Below are positions 11,758 through 24,265 of a DNA stretch of 64,000 nt, in pieces (within the stretch, counting starts at the first letter, position 1; the number at the start of each line of letters is the position of its first letter). The notes below the pieces were generated by a model. The model made no database searches. It was not told the DNA's origin and saw only the letters and a program-made list of their open reading frames with translations. A program made the position numbers and the translations under genes. The DNA comes from Bifiguratus adelaidae (lineage: Eukaryota > Mucoromycota > Endogonomycetes > Endogonales), in contig MVBO01000026.1 in NCBI GenBank assembly GCA_002261195.1, positions 1-64,000 of the forward strand, read 5' to 3'.

Positions 11758-13614
11758 ATGGTATCCGCTTCCAAGCAAAAGCGTTTGGCCGCAAAAGCTG
11801 CCAAGGGTACACCCACGGACTCGAAGTCTGCCACTCCTGTTTCGACACCTATCTCTAGTCAATCCGCAAACACATCGGCCGAGGATTTGTCCTTAGATAA
11901 GCTTAATCTCAAAGTTGATCGAACGGCAACTGGTGTTTACACGGCTCAGGCCATGTCTAGAGATCTCAAGATCGAGTCCTACTCTCTCAATTTTCACGGT
12001 CGTGTTTTGATCGATAACGCCACCATTGAACTCAACTTTGGACGACGATATGGTCTTGTGGGAGCTAACGGATCCGGTAAATCGACATTCCTGGAATCAC
12101 TCGCTAATCGTGATATCGAGATTCCAAACCACATTGACGTAAGTAGCTGCGCGATAGGACTGGATTCTTTACTCATATTGTGTGACGTGTAGATTTTCTT
12201 GTTGAATCAAGAAGCCGAACCCGAGGATAAGAATGCCGTAGAGGCTGTCATTGAGCATGCTCAAAAGGAGGTTGCTCGTCTGGAAAAGGAGATTGAGGAT
12301 ATCCTTGTTACCGATGAAGGTGCCGAGAATCCTGTGCTGGACGACATCTATGAACGTATTGAGGAACTTGATCCAGCCACCTTCGAAACCAGAGCCTGTA
12401 CACTTCTCGCCGGTCTCGGTTTCAGCACACAGCAGATGGCCAAAAAGACCAGAGACATGTCTGGTGGTTGGAGAATGCGTGTCGCGCTTGCACGTGCATT
12501 GTTTGTCCGACCTACCCTTTTGCTCCTCGATGAACCCACCAACCACTTGGATTTGGAGGCTTGTGTGTGGCTTGAAGAATATCTCAAGAACTATAACCGT
12601 ATCCTCATTGTCATCTCTCACTCCCAAGATTTTCTCAACGGCGTGTGCACCAATATGATGCACTTGAATCACAAGAAGAAGCTCACCTATTATGGTGGTA
12701 ACTACGACACCTTTGTCAAGACCAAGGAGGAACTCGAGATCAATCAAATGAAGGCATATAACAAGCAACAAGATGAAATTGCTCATATCAAGAAGTTCAT
12801 CGCTTCTGCTGGTACATACGCCAATCTTGTGCGTCAAGCCAAGTCTAAGCAAAAGATTATCGACAAGATGGAGGCTGATGGTCTTATCGAGAAGGTTGAG
12901 CCTCCGCCAGCTTTCAAGTTTAGCTTCACAAACGTTGATAAGCTTCCACCTCCTGTGTTGTCCTTTGATCAAGTATCGTTTGCCTATTCAGGCGATATGA
13001 AGGACTGTCTCTACCGCGATTTGGATTTGGCTGTCGATATGGATTCCAGAGTGGCTCTTGTCGGTCCCAACGGTGCTGGTAAATCTACCCTTCTCAAGTT
13101 GATGATGGGTGAATTAGTCACTACCAGTGGACGGATTCAAAAGTACCCCAGTCTTAAGCTCGGCAAGTACTCTCAGCACTCCAACGATCAGCTTGATATG
13201 GATCTCTCCCCCATCGACTACATGCGGAAGCGATTCCCCGAACTCGGATCCGACATCGACTTTTGGCGTCGTCAAATCGGTCGTTACGGCTTGACTGGAA
13301 CCCATCAGACCTCTCCTATAGCACACTTGTCCGATGGACTCAAGTCTCGACTTGTCTTCGCCGAACTTGCCCTTGCCCATCCCCACATTATCCTTCTGGA
13401 CGAACCGACTAACCATTTGGATATGGAAAGCATTGACTCGCTCGCCAACGCCATCAAGGCATTTACTGGCGGTGTTGTCCTCGTATCTCACGATTTTCGA
13501 TTGATCTCACAAGTGGCGGAGGAGATATGGAAGTGTGAGGGTGGCAAGGTCGACAAATGGGAGGGTACCATTCAAGAATACAAGGCAGCCCTTCGAAAGA
13601 ACGTCAAGTTGTAA
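11758..13614 (+). CDS. ARB1: ABCF ATPase ARB1, ribosome biogenesis
   Basis: Exons 11758-12138 and 12193-13614 (intron GTAAGT...GTGTAG) give 600 residues; yeast Arb1 has 610. It is a soluble twin-ATPase ABC protein without membrane segments, acting in 40S and 60S subunit maturation in nucleus and cytosol. Visible parts are a lysine-rich N-terminus, Walker A GANGSGKS (about residue 102), signature SGGWRMR, Walker B LLLLDEPTNHLD, the ABCF linker helices, then a second Walker A GPNGAGKS, a degenerate signature LSDGLKSR and a second DEPTNHLD. The order and the NxxHLD after Walker B are diagnostic of ABCF. ARB1 rather than GCN20 or New1 is inferred from the short N-terminus and overall length. Confidence 0.95.
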
Positions 13615-13816
13615 ATTCTCTCAAAAGCATCCCTTCAGACGTGTATCCTGCATCCATTGTATCTTCTTTTTTTCGCTAGAGACTATTCAATACTATGCAA
13701 TAGACCCATCCGCACATGCATTGTTTCATTGTTCGAGTCTTGCTCGAATACTTGTTTATGTGAAGAGACATCGTATGACAACTTATCTATTAGACCATTT
13801 TTCTAAACTATGCGAT

Positions 13817-16040
13817 CTAAGGCGTCAAACGCTTTGGATCACGAGGGAATAGAGAAGTACGACGAATATTGTGGAGGTCAAGGTATAAGAAAACCACACG
13901 TTCCAAACCTATTAGGTGATTAGAGCCGTCACGCCAATTGGGGCGCCACTTACCGATACCACCGCCAGCGTGCGGAGGTGCACCCAGTTTGAAGGCGTCA
14001 ACGTAGGGTTGGATGGTCGCAATATCAATTCCGTGGACCTTGGTGCGTTCAGTCAACAATTCGGGATCGTGGATACGCTGGGCGCCAGAGAGGATTTCTT
14101 GGCCCCTCATGAAGAAATCGTACGAGTTGGACAATTTCTGGAACGCGTCGCTTATGAACAGACGTTCTGTACCTGGATGGATCACACTTACCGGGTTCTT
14201 CGCATCAGGCATGGTGTAGAATGGACGAACTGCCATTGGGAATTTGTCCAAAACAAAGAAATCGGTGTGGTATTTCGCCTTGACCAATTCTCCCAGGCGT
14301 CTCTCCATGGCAGTGCTGATGAATGCAGACACAAGACGTTTAGATTGCGCACACGAAGCGTCTAACAGGGCACAGACACATACCTCAAGTCATCTTCATC
14401 CCCAATCTCACTGACACCCCCAATCGGACCATTGGCCTTGATATCCTCACGGAGCATTTCAATGCCTTCAGAAAAGTTTAGACGCAGTGTCTTGTCGAGG
14501 AACTGGAAGTCCTCGAAGGGATATTGCCTTCGAACGGCTTCAATTTCTTTGGAGAAGTTGGCCTTCAATCCGCGGAAGATGGAGACAAACATGTCCTCGA
14601 GTATCTCGAGCACTTCGTGGTAGTGTTCTTCGAAAGACATTTCCATATCGAGACCGACGAATTCTGTCATGTGTCTATGCGTGTTCGAATCCTCAGCGCG
14701 GAAGACTAATTTCGTGGTTGAATATTCCGCATCTGACCTGAACCAATGTCTTACCTGGAGCGATTTCAAACACACGTTCAAAGTCGGCAGCAATGCACAT
14801 TTGCTTGTACAACTGAGGTGATTGAGCTAGATATGCCTTGCCTGGGAAACCTTCTTAGTCAACGCAATCAAAGTATACCATAGCGTACCTTTAAAGTAGT
14901 CGACGGTAAATACGTTTGCTCCTCCTTCCGAGGCAGCACCAATGATCTTGGGTGTGTGAATTTCCATAAAGTTCTGCCTCATGAGATATTCTCGGAACAA
15001 GTGACAGACAGCGGACTGGATCTTGAAAATAGCATTGTTTGTCGTTGATCTGAGGTCGAGGACACGATTATCCAATCGGGTATCCAAAGCCACTCGACTA
15101 AACTGAACTCCTTCTTGCTCGAATTCGGTCTCTGGTCTGGTGGAGTCTTCCATGGAGAATGGCAGACGACCTTGAGCCTCACTGACAGTGAAGAGCTGTA
15201 ACAAGGTAAACGTTCAAGTTCATGATTCGGATCAATGCCAGGTACCTGCTTCACATTCAATTCAGCTTTGGACACAGAGCAGCTTTGAACATCTTCAACC
15301 GGCTTTTGAATCGTGGCCTCTACTAACACAATGGATTCAGAGGGAATGCTACAGACGTAGGGATCAGTCTTCAATTCGGAAACATAGTATCGCGGGTGTA
15401 CCTCTGGGCATACTTCATCATGACCTTGGAAACCTCCTTTTCTGACTGGAGCAACAATCCCTGGATTGTAGCAGTGCCTTGGCGGAATACAAAGAAGCAC
15501 ATCTTGTTGCCTAAATACGAATGTAAATCGCCGAAATATCATGCCGAGATACTTTTGGAGACATACCTTGGGCACGCGATGTTTGAAGGCGGGCTCTAAT
15601 CCAAACCGTCTCGCCCTCTCGGCTCTCGTTGATCCTTTCGATCTTTTCACGAACTTGTCCAGTGCGTTCGGCGGATTGATTTAACGGAAGCTTGCCATAA
15701 CGACCTTTAGAGTAATCCTAAATAGGCGTCATCCGAGTGAGTATTCGTTCAAACCTGCACATGCTCGATCCCTACAACAAAGGCGGCCTCTTTGGAACTA
15801 GCCTCAGCTGCTACACGAGCGGCAATCTCAGCCTTCTTTTTTTCCTTTTCTCTCTGCTTCTCCAGTTTCTTGAGTGCTGATTTGGAAAGGCCTTGCGGAT
15901 TCTCTGCGCTCGCGTCACTGTAACGATGATTGAGTAGTATGAGTGACTATGTGCTAGTGAAGCAAGCATACTATGCAAGCAACGTACGTAATATTCGTCT
16001 CTTGCGTCGCCGTAGTCAGTTTCTCTACCGGATCAGCCAT
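13817..16040 (-). CDS. DPS1: Cytosolic aspartyl-tRNA synthetase
   Basis: Ten exons: 16040-15988, 15917-15755, 15717-15567, 15510-15402, 15348-15246, 15195-14889, 14841-14755, 14705-14384, 14315-13954 and 13908-13817, all in consistent phase, giving 582 residues. It attaches aspartate to tRNA-Asp. After a lysine-rich N-terminal extension (tRNA-binding in eukaryotic AspRS) comes the OB-fold anticodon domain ([14 protein letters not shown]), then the class II core: motif 1 region [18 protein letters not shown], motif 2 [15 protein letters not shown] with the conserved arginine, and motif 3 [13 protein letters not shown] at the C-terminus. No mitochondrial presequence is evident. The many introns average about 50 bases. 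Confidence 0.95.
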
Positions 16041-16138
16041 AGTGTAAAGAACAAGCAAAGGCCAGTACGAAAATCGTGACGTCAATTAATTGATTCGAAA
16101 GACTCATCCTTGCACACAATGGATACAATGGAAGAAGT

Positions 16139-17792
16139 TCATTGGGGTATTCTAAGGTTGGATTCGTAATAGGGAGACACGGGACTATCCGACTTGTCGC
16201 GGCGGATATGAGTATAATGGAGAATGTTTTCCTTGAGAGTGCGTATGCGCGGTTCCGGCGGTTGAATGCCGCGCGGTCCGATGCGACTAGGTGGAGGGGT
16301 CGGAAAGTACTTGTATCGAGCATTGAGGATGGCAAAAACAGCGTAGACGCACAGACCGGTGCCGAGGATAATCATGAAGACTTGTCCGACGCGTGAATCG
16401 ACGAGTTGGTTGAGAGCATTGGCAATGGTTGAGTATCGGGTATCTACCTCGCCTTTGACGGCTTTGAACAAGAGGATGGCGACAAAGAGAAACACACCGG
16501 CTCGCGCAAAAAAGCCAATATGTCCCAGGGTATACACGCCATACATGACGAAGCTTGATCGATGATGTACGTCCAAATCTCGGTGCCACCGTTTTCCAAA
16601 AGCGTTCTGAAATTGAGTCAGACTTGCAATGGTGAATGCGATACCGAAAATGACGAGGCCAAAGCGTCCAATGGCCGAATAACCCCAGCAAGTGGGAAAG
16701 CAGCCGCCGTTTTGACTCGACTTGTTTCGATCTTCTCCGGAAAGTGGGATGAGTTTGATGATATAGTACATGTATGCCACATAAACGCATCCAGATACCA
16801 AGGGACTGAATCGGTATCGAAAGAAGTTTTTGAATTTCCCAAAGGTGGCATCGGAACCTTGACCTGTAAACGCCTCCCAGAAGCGCCATAGGGCATAAAA
16901 GAGCAAACCGATAAACATGACGATCAAAAGCCCAGTTCCGGCCGGAAATCCTCCGAGTAGGATAAAGGCACCTTGAGGCGACTCATCATTTTGTGCCCCA
17001 GAAAACTCTCTTCCGAATTGCAATTTGTCACCTGCAGCTGCTGTCATACCGCCAATCAGTCCATAAACGATGCCTTTGGAAACGAATCCCACTCTGCCTA
17101 TCCATTTCACGAATTTACGGTGTTTCGGAGATACTCCAGCCGGGTACTCGAAGCTTTCCCAACCGGCTTCCCAGCGTTCGCGAAAGTTGCGATGTGATGG
17201 ATGATTTGGGTCCGTCGAGTCGGTCACGATAGGTGGCACGCCGTTTGGAGCCGTTGGCGACCGAAGCGGATGGAAAACGCGACCGAAATAGCCTGCATCT
17301 TGTGCTTCACTGGGGTCTGTTGCAACTGCCGTGGTTGGTTGGGTTTGAGGTAATCCTGTGCCTGAGTTTACCAATCATTACCAGCAGCATTCCCGGAGAA
17401 AAAGTTCACCTACCAGTGACAACTTCACGGTACCATTCCATAGGCCCTCGAGACGCTCGGCCATCAGCAGTTGCGTTCAATGGTACGTGCATGACAACTA
17501 TACCAGATAAGCACTCGGAGAAGAGACCGGGAAAAGCTAGCGTGACTTACTCGTTTCTTGAGGTTGAGATGATCTTGTTCGGTTCCAAGGCCATCTGGAC
17601 CGAGCATTGTCGGTGTCCGATGGTGTATTTTGACCTAGCATCGCATTCTGTTGGGTATTGTAAGCGGTCTGCGCGTCTAGAGGCGCGATGCCTTTCTCCG
17701 GGTCTGGCACTTGGCCTGCATAAGAGGGTGAACACACATCTACAGTCATATGCATTGACCATGTCTATACCTGTTTTATTCCACCACCCCAT
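16139..17792 (-). CDS. Multi-pass membrane protein, DUF1206-like
   Basis: Exons 17792-17771, 17715-17551, 17497-17414 and 17361-16139 give 497 residues. The start MGWWNKTG is chosen because it opens a chain of four exons in phase. The first 150 residues are polar and cytosol-like. After that come about six hydrophobic helices in three pairs, each beginning with an amphipathic segment like WIGRVGFVSKGIVYGLIGG, IGRFGLVIFGIAFTIASL or LGHIGFFARAGVFLFVAI. This repeated G-R-x-G-x-x-x-x-G-x-x-Y/F pattern is that of DUF1206 (three two-helix repeats), a family best known from bacteria. The C-terminal tail after the last helix is basic and proline-rich. The function is unknown. The assignment rests on repeat pattern, not on a search. 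Confidence 0.75.
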
Positions 17793-18146
17793 GACAAGAG
17801 CAAGTTAAGCTGAATAGCCCTGGCATCCTCATTGTCATTTAAGAAATGCGCAGTGATGTCATGCTGTTGTACCTCATTGGTGCTCACGTAGGACAAGATC
17901 TCGTCATGTGATCGGTTCCGACGATCCTTTCGCTGCTTATTCCCGAAGTACCGTTTACTATAGAGAACAGCGCATGCTAAGATTGCTGTTCGAAACAGAG
18001 CCACTCGTTTGACTCTCACAGCGTTACATTCGAGCCACTTTCCATAATACATATAAATGGAGCAACCCGCGCTTTGTATGATACAGAAATCTATTGGTTA
18101 AAAGGTTGAAGGAATATGTGGTGTAAGTTGTGTACAAATGCCCGCT
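17793..18146. other. Intergenic between DUF1206-like gene and JJJ1
   Basis: 354 bases. An open frame of about 95 codons runs on the minus strand from 18052 into the first exon region of the DUF1206-like gene in another frame. It could be 5' leader or chance; I cannot support a product. Confidence 0.35.
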
Positions 18147-19904
18147 CTAACCTCGGGTCAGCGCATGGCCTGTGGCTTTAATATGCGTAAAGAGTTGATT
18201 GCGAGTGCCAAAGACTTGCTTGCAAACATTGCAGACCAGGTTCTTGTCTACCTTTGTCTTTTGCTTGGCTCGTCTTTTGTCACGTTTGGATGGCTTGTCT
18301 GAGCCGTTTATATTGGTCTTGTCTTCATCATTGGTGGACAGTTCGGATGTAGGCGTATCTATATTCAGGCGTTTGTCGAGTTCTCCTGCTAATTGCACAG
18401 TGGCATCGGTAAGATGGTCCGTTGTCGTTGGTTCTTCGAGGGATATCTCGTCTTCGAGGCCCCAATTGGGCATCTGCTTCTTCTTTTTGTTTTTCTTCTT
18501 GGGTTTCCCGGATATAGGGGGAAGGGGGAGTTCGTCGGAGCGTGTGCTCTCCGGAGGTTCATCCAGCGGAATGTCTGCTGGTGAGGTATCTATCACGTCT
18601 GCCTCCACAAAGTCCTGATCTATCTCATCGTCAAGCAACTCTGCCTTGAGGGCCTGAACATTCTTCTCGTGCTTCTTGCTCCGTTCATGGTTCTCCTTTT
18701 GCATGACAGACTTGAATGCCTTATTACAGGCCACACAGAATAAGTCATCTTCTAAGGCATCACCCGCGCTGACATTGTCGTCATCGGTAATCGCACCTTC
18801 ATCCTCTTCTTCATCATCGTAAAGTTCATCTTCAGGTGTCTCAACGCGTGCCCATTCTTGTTCCTTGTACGCAGCCGCCTGGTTCAAAAGTTCTTCCCGC
18901 TGCTTTTGAGCGCGAGCCTTGTTCTCTGCTAGTTGCTCCTTCCGTTTGACCTCTTGAGCTTCCAAATACGCTTTATAACGGGGATCACGCTTTCTGAGGA
19001 AGATCGCAAGGTTCTGCAATGCACATAAGTTAACAAATCAGTAGGACCTTTTGCTTCACGGTTACTTTCCCGCACTGTGTCGTTGTATTCCTTTCGAGCG
19101 GCATTACGTAACTTTTTGTTTTCCGTCTCCATGACTCTCTTCACCCGCCGATTAGGTGCCTCACTCAACCGCCATTTATCAAACCATCGAAAACTTTTGG
19201 CGGTCGAGAAGTTGCTCCAGCTGTTGTAGAAATCTCGGGCGCAATCCGACGACGTCTCTGTTGGCAAGAAGGTCATTTTACTGTTACCAAACGCAGGATA
19301 CGGCGTAAACGACTCCAATTCTTCGGACGGATCATTCCTCCATGCCTCTTCCTCTTCTTCCTCCAGTCGCTGAAATAACCTTCGATACACTGCAAAAAAT
19401 CCCTATTGCGAAGTCAATGGCTGCAAGTAACCAGGCTACGAGCTTGCATACCTTGTCGTCATCATTGAATCCCTTGTACTCTCCAGCGCTGAAGTATCGC
19501 ATCAACTCATCCGTCGTGATACCAGCTGCACTGTCCGTCTGATCAAAATGGGTATCGCCACGAAGAATAGCGTCTCGGTGGCCATCGTACCTAAAGGGTT
19601 TCGTAAGTATGTACAACGGAAAGCGGTGTAAAGACGACACGACGCACCATGCACGCTCTTGAGGATCGGATAAAACTTCGTATGCCTCTTGTATCAGAGC
19701 AAAGCGTTCAGTGGCTTCTTCAATCCGAGAGTGATTCTTGTCTTAGAACAAAAAGGTAACCATGAGCTCAAAAGCTAATGCAAGGCAGCTTTTCCCGCAC
19801 ATACCAGGATGCCATATCAGTGCTTGTTGTCTATATGCCTTTTTGATGTCGATGGGTTGCGCATTGCGCTCCACACCAAGTAGATCGTAATAGCATATTT
19901 TCAT
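18147..19904 (-). CDS. JJJ1: J-domain ribosome-biogenesis factor JJJ1 (DNAJC21)
   Basis: Exons 19904-19805, 19741-19648, 19590-19452, 19402-19070 and 19013-18147 give 510 residues. The J-domain is at the very N-terminus ([12 protein letters not shown], then HPD formed across the first splice junction), as in cytosolic Jjj1, which with Hsp70 releases factors such as Arx1 from the 60S subunit. A charged middle contains the zuotin-like WFDKWRL and KEYNDTVR. Two C2H2 fingers follow: one of the U1-like type ([20 protein letters not shown]) and a C-terminal one ([19 protein letters not shown]...H). Long acidic and lysine tracts separate them. Intron 4 appears to begin with GAAAGT instead of GTAAGT; using the nearest GT donor three bases into the codon series would delete the conserved VR. 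Confidence 0.93.
19014..19069 (-). other. Apparent GA-AG intron in JJJ1
   Basis: Conserved protein sequence and phase place the exon end after CGG, followed on the minus strand by GAAAGTAACC and closed by TTGCAG, 56 bases. Only the second base differs from a consensus GTAAGT donor. A GT donor 6 bases earlier (GTGCGG) is possible but removes two conserved residues. Confidence 0.5.
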
Positions 19905-19953
19905 TCTTGATTGAATTCAAACGTCTCCAAAAGCCATCTTTAATAGTGTACAG

Positions 19954-22900
19954 TTACTGGTGAGCATCTACAAACAATCTTGGCGCAATATTCATGGCCA
20001 TCAACTCTTGGAACAGCAATTTGGCAGCGTAAGGTATGTGAAGTTGAGAGATTTGAGTCTTGTTCTTGCACGACCGACATTCGAAACTGTTCTTTTTGAG
20101 GTTGGCAATGGCCATCAAACCGCAAATGTCGCACACGTGGATTCGGTAGGCATCCGAGACGTCATAGAGACGTTCCTATATAAAGGTTAGAGAATCGCGA
20201 TAATATAAAATACCTCGCGTTACCTTGAGGAATTGCGCGACGCCATGGGAAATCATACAATCCCGCTCCATTTCTCCGAAACGAAGACCACCATCTCTCG
20301 AACGGCCTTCCACAGGCTGTCGAGTAAGAATTTGTACAGGTCCTCTTGCTCGACTGTGAATCTTGTCGTCGACCATGTGCTTGAGACGTTGATAATAGGT
20401 GGGACCCAGGAAGACCTGTGCATTCAACTTGCGTCCAGTGTGGCCATTGTACATCACTTCAAATCCACGTTGCTGATAACCTTGCGCTGCAAGTGCTTGC
20501 GAAATAGCTTCTACTGTGACATCGGTGAACGGCGTAGCGTCACCTTCGTTTCCGGTCAATGTCGAGACCTTGCCAAGTAAACACTCGATCAAATGCCCAA
20601 TGGTCATACGCGACGGAATGGCATGAGGATTGATGATGATATCTGGTGTGATACCTTCGGCAGAGAAGGGCATGTCTTCTTGTCTATAAGTGATACCTAT
20701 AGTACCCTTTTGACCGTGTCGAGAAGCAAATTTATCACCCATTTGAGGCACACGGGTCGATCGCACGCGTACTTTGACAAATTTGAGACCTTCCTGGTTT
20801 GTTGTGACCATGACTTGATCGACAATACCAGTTTCTGTGCTTCGTAGGGGTGTTGACGCGTCCCGCTTGGTGTGGCCTGTCGTCCTTTGACCAAGCTCTT
20901 CCGAGTCCGCCGGTATAGGCGCCGTCTTACCAATAATGATATCATCGCCTGACACTCTCGTGCCAGGAGCGATCAAACCATCATCCTCCAATTTTTCGTA
21001 AGTTCCATGCTTCAACCGCAACGTGGTGTCGCGAGTTGGCTTCTCGAATTCCTCCATCATGATCATACCGACCTTCTTTTCAGCATCCATGTAGGAGCGG
21101 AAGAAGAGACTTCGGAACAGACCACGGTCGATGCCGGATTGATTCATAATGACGGAATCTTCTTGATTGTATCCAGAATAACAGAGAATAGCCACGATGG
21201 CGTTCTGTCCAGCAGGTAGCTCACGGAAGCGAAGATATTCCATAGACCGCGTGGTGACCAAAGGCTTTTGTGGATAGTATAATATGTTTGCGAGAGTGTC
21301 CATTCGGACTTGATAGTTTGTAAGATAGATACCCATGGCTTGTTTACCCATAGCAGACTGATAGGTGTTACGAGGAGACTGTAGGGATGGTCAGCTACAT
21401 GTAGACAAAGGAATCTTCCACAAAATACCTGATTGTGATCGGGAAACGGAATAATACTGGCACAAATGCCAAGAATCATACTGGGATGAATTTCGCAATG
21501 AGTCCATGTGAAGGAGTAACCACCGCTCTGACTCTTGACACGAGCTGCCAGGTCTTTTTCCTGTGGAATAGGTGCACCGTACTGGGCAGCGTATCTAGAT
21601 TCCAACAATTCGTCGGGTGTCATGCAGATCATCGCCGTCTCCTCTTCTTCAGCATCAATGTACTCGACGATACCATTCGATACGAGATCCTGCCAACCAA
21701 AGGGTTGTCCATTATACTCTCCAGCGCTGAGGTAATGAATGTGCTCCTTTTTGAGCTTGAGATTCTGATCCTCATCAACGACGAACAATGGGCGACAACA
21801 TCTTCCAGCGTCTGTGAATAGACGAAGCTCCTTTTCCCTAATATCTCGTACTATGCTGACCTCTGGCGAGATATCGACACATCGACGCAGATCTTTCAGA
21901 GTTTTCACGAGCTCCGCTGGATCACGGTGGATACCGACCCACACTCCATTCACAAAGACCTTGGTAGCGTCTGGAATATTCGACGCCGAAAGTTCCTCCA
22001 AATTTTCCATGGTCCACTCTTGCAAGAAGTCAATGATGGGCGCTGCGGCCGAACCGACAGAAATATAGGACATGAGGGCCAAATTCTTGACCAAACCACA
22101 AGCTTGACCTTCCGGAGTCTCAGCCGGACAAACCATTCCCCAATGTGTGTTGTGCAATTGACGTGGCTTGGCAATCTTGCCGTCTCGGCCGATGGGTGTG
22201 TTGCAGCGACGAAGATGTGATAATGTGGAAGCGAAGGTGTAACGATTCAAAACTTGGGATACACCGGCTTTGCTTTGCATAGCTTTCTTTTGATCACCCC
22301 AGTTTCCGGTAGCCAACGAGTATTTGAGACCGTTTGTAATGGTGTTGGATTTTACCGCTACGGTTAAGTTGAATTCACGACTTGACTCGACGCACTTTTG
22401 CAAGTACTTGGCCACGTCTTTGGTCATCTTTTGAAAGAGCATACGGAATAGACTGGCCAGAAGAGGCCCCGCAAGATCCATACGCTTCTTGCCATAATGA
22501 TCACGATCGTCAAGATCTCGCCGTTCCAATGCAGCCAAGAGCAACCGATGGATCATGTAGCCAAAGAAGTAGGCCTTTCTCGTTTCGTTTTTGAAGCCAA
22601 TACCGACATGGGGCAGTAGCTCTTTTTGCAAGATATCCGTAGCATATCTGAGCAAAAGAGATCAGTAAGACCCATGAAAAGGTCGAGGTACACGAGACAG
22701 TGACAGACACTCACTTTAAGCGCTTTTCCTTGGTGCCAAGGCCCCTATTTCCTCTCTTGCCAATGAAATCCAGAGCCACCTTATACCGAAGTCAGGATAT
22801 GATCACAGACACCCACAAAGCCACCGCAAGCACGTACCTCCTTTTCCTGAATCACAAAAGCCTCCTCGATACATGGCTTTAGCATCTCCAACATTTCGTA

Positions 22901-24265
22901 GTCGTTGCGATCATAGCAAATGTGCTCCAAAACATCGCGATCTGCAACTTGACCCAGCGCTCGGAATACAATGACAATGGGAATATCGGCCTTGATGTAA
23001 GGCAGAGTAGCTCGGATATATTGACCGCTCGCTCCCTTCTCCGCCGTGGCACGCATCATTTTGATATAGAGTGGTGACGCGTTCTTTGAGCCTTTCTCGA
23101 CAGCGCTACGAATTTCGGCGCTAAAGGACACAGGTGACGGTGGAGGCTTCGAAAAGACATAAACGGTGTTGGTGGCCATTCTCTCCTGAGCAATCAGAAC
23201 TTTTTCTGATCCGTTGATCACAAAGTAACCCCCCATATCGTACGGACATTCGTTGAGTTCATGAAGATCCTTATCCGGGAGACCATTCAAGATACAGTAT
23301 GTCGATTTCAGCATGATGGGAACCTAGGCACGAAGAGTTCAGCTATTGTGCAATTACATCTGGGCGCCACAGCCAAGAGGGGGAAACGATCAGTTACCTT
23401 TCCAATGAAGACTTTTTCACGTTGTTGCTCCTCTTCAATTTCTTCGTCCTCGAACATTTCCCCTTGGGAGGGATCATATTCTGATTCCGGCAAAGCTCGC
23501 TGTGTACGTTTACTTATGTCCACGTATAGAGGGGCCGCATAACTATGAGAAGCAAAGTCATGAGCAACATAAGTCATGAGCAACATGCAGCTCAAACGGG
23601 GAGAATCGTCGAGCTCCTACATACGTCAGATTTCTTAGACGCGCTTCCTGCGGAAACATGGGCTGCGTAGAACCATCCGACTCGGTCATGGTCGGTTTAG
23701 ACAGATAGATCTGACCAAATTTGATGATGTAGCGCTTCTGTATAGCAGAAATTGGATGTAAAATGGCAACCATGAGACTTTTTGTCCATCCAGGTCTTTC
23801 AACGCCACACTAACCGCTGAATCACCGTCGCCGCCCATATGTTGCATGACAAGCGTAGAATTCTCGTCGACAAGTTCTTGCATAGTGTTTTGCACGAACT
23901 CGTCGAACGAATCAAGCTGTTGCCGTACCAGACCCTTCTCATCGAAGAATGACGAGATGACAGTCCAACAATCTTCTTGGGTGATCTCCTACGAGGTCAA
24001 AGCGCTTTTAGCAAGGAACAGCACAACTTCAGGACGCATTCCGCATACCAGATCATCCTGATCGTAGTCGTAACCTGTGATGCCCAAGAACCAAACAGCA
24101 TGAGTTAAGGTTCAATCGATACAAGCAAGCAGTGCATTTCACGCAACGACGCGATCTCGTGGTATGCAAACCAAACATCCCATGAGATCCTTGCGCAGAA
24201 CGCCTCTTATCCTCCTATATCGACGTTTACTTACCGTCCACCCCGTTCTGGTATTCAGCTGCCAT
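19954..24265 (-). CDS. RPB2: RNA polymerase II second-largest subunit RPB2
   Basis: Ten exons: 24265-24235, 24074-24049, 23988-23815, 23737-23625, 23542-23398, 23323-22838, 22779-22715, 22647-21429, 21378-20224 and 20175-19954. Phases agree and give 1211 residues (yeast 1224). Rpb2 forms one side of the active cleft of Pol II. Seen in order: the protrusion and lobe ([20 protein letters not shown]), the fork region ([20 protein letters not shown]), the catalytic-centre segment [18 protein letters not shown], the [10 protein letters not shown] hybrid-binding loop, and in the last exon the clamp zinc site [14 protein letters not shown]...CRSCK. Pol II rather than Pol I or III is judged from these segments and length. 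Confidence 0.97.
23555..23586. repeat. Two tandem copies of a 16-base unit in an RPB2 intron
   Basis: AAGTCATGAGCAACAT stands twice in direct succession within the fourth RPB2 intron, which is longer than its neighbours. It looks like a recent local duplication. Confidence 0.8.
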
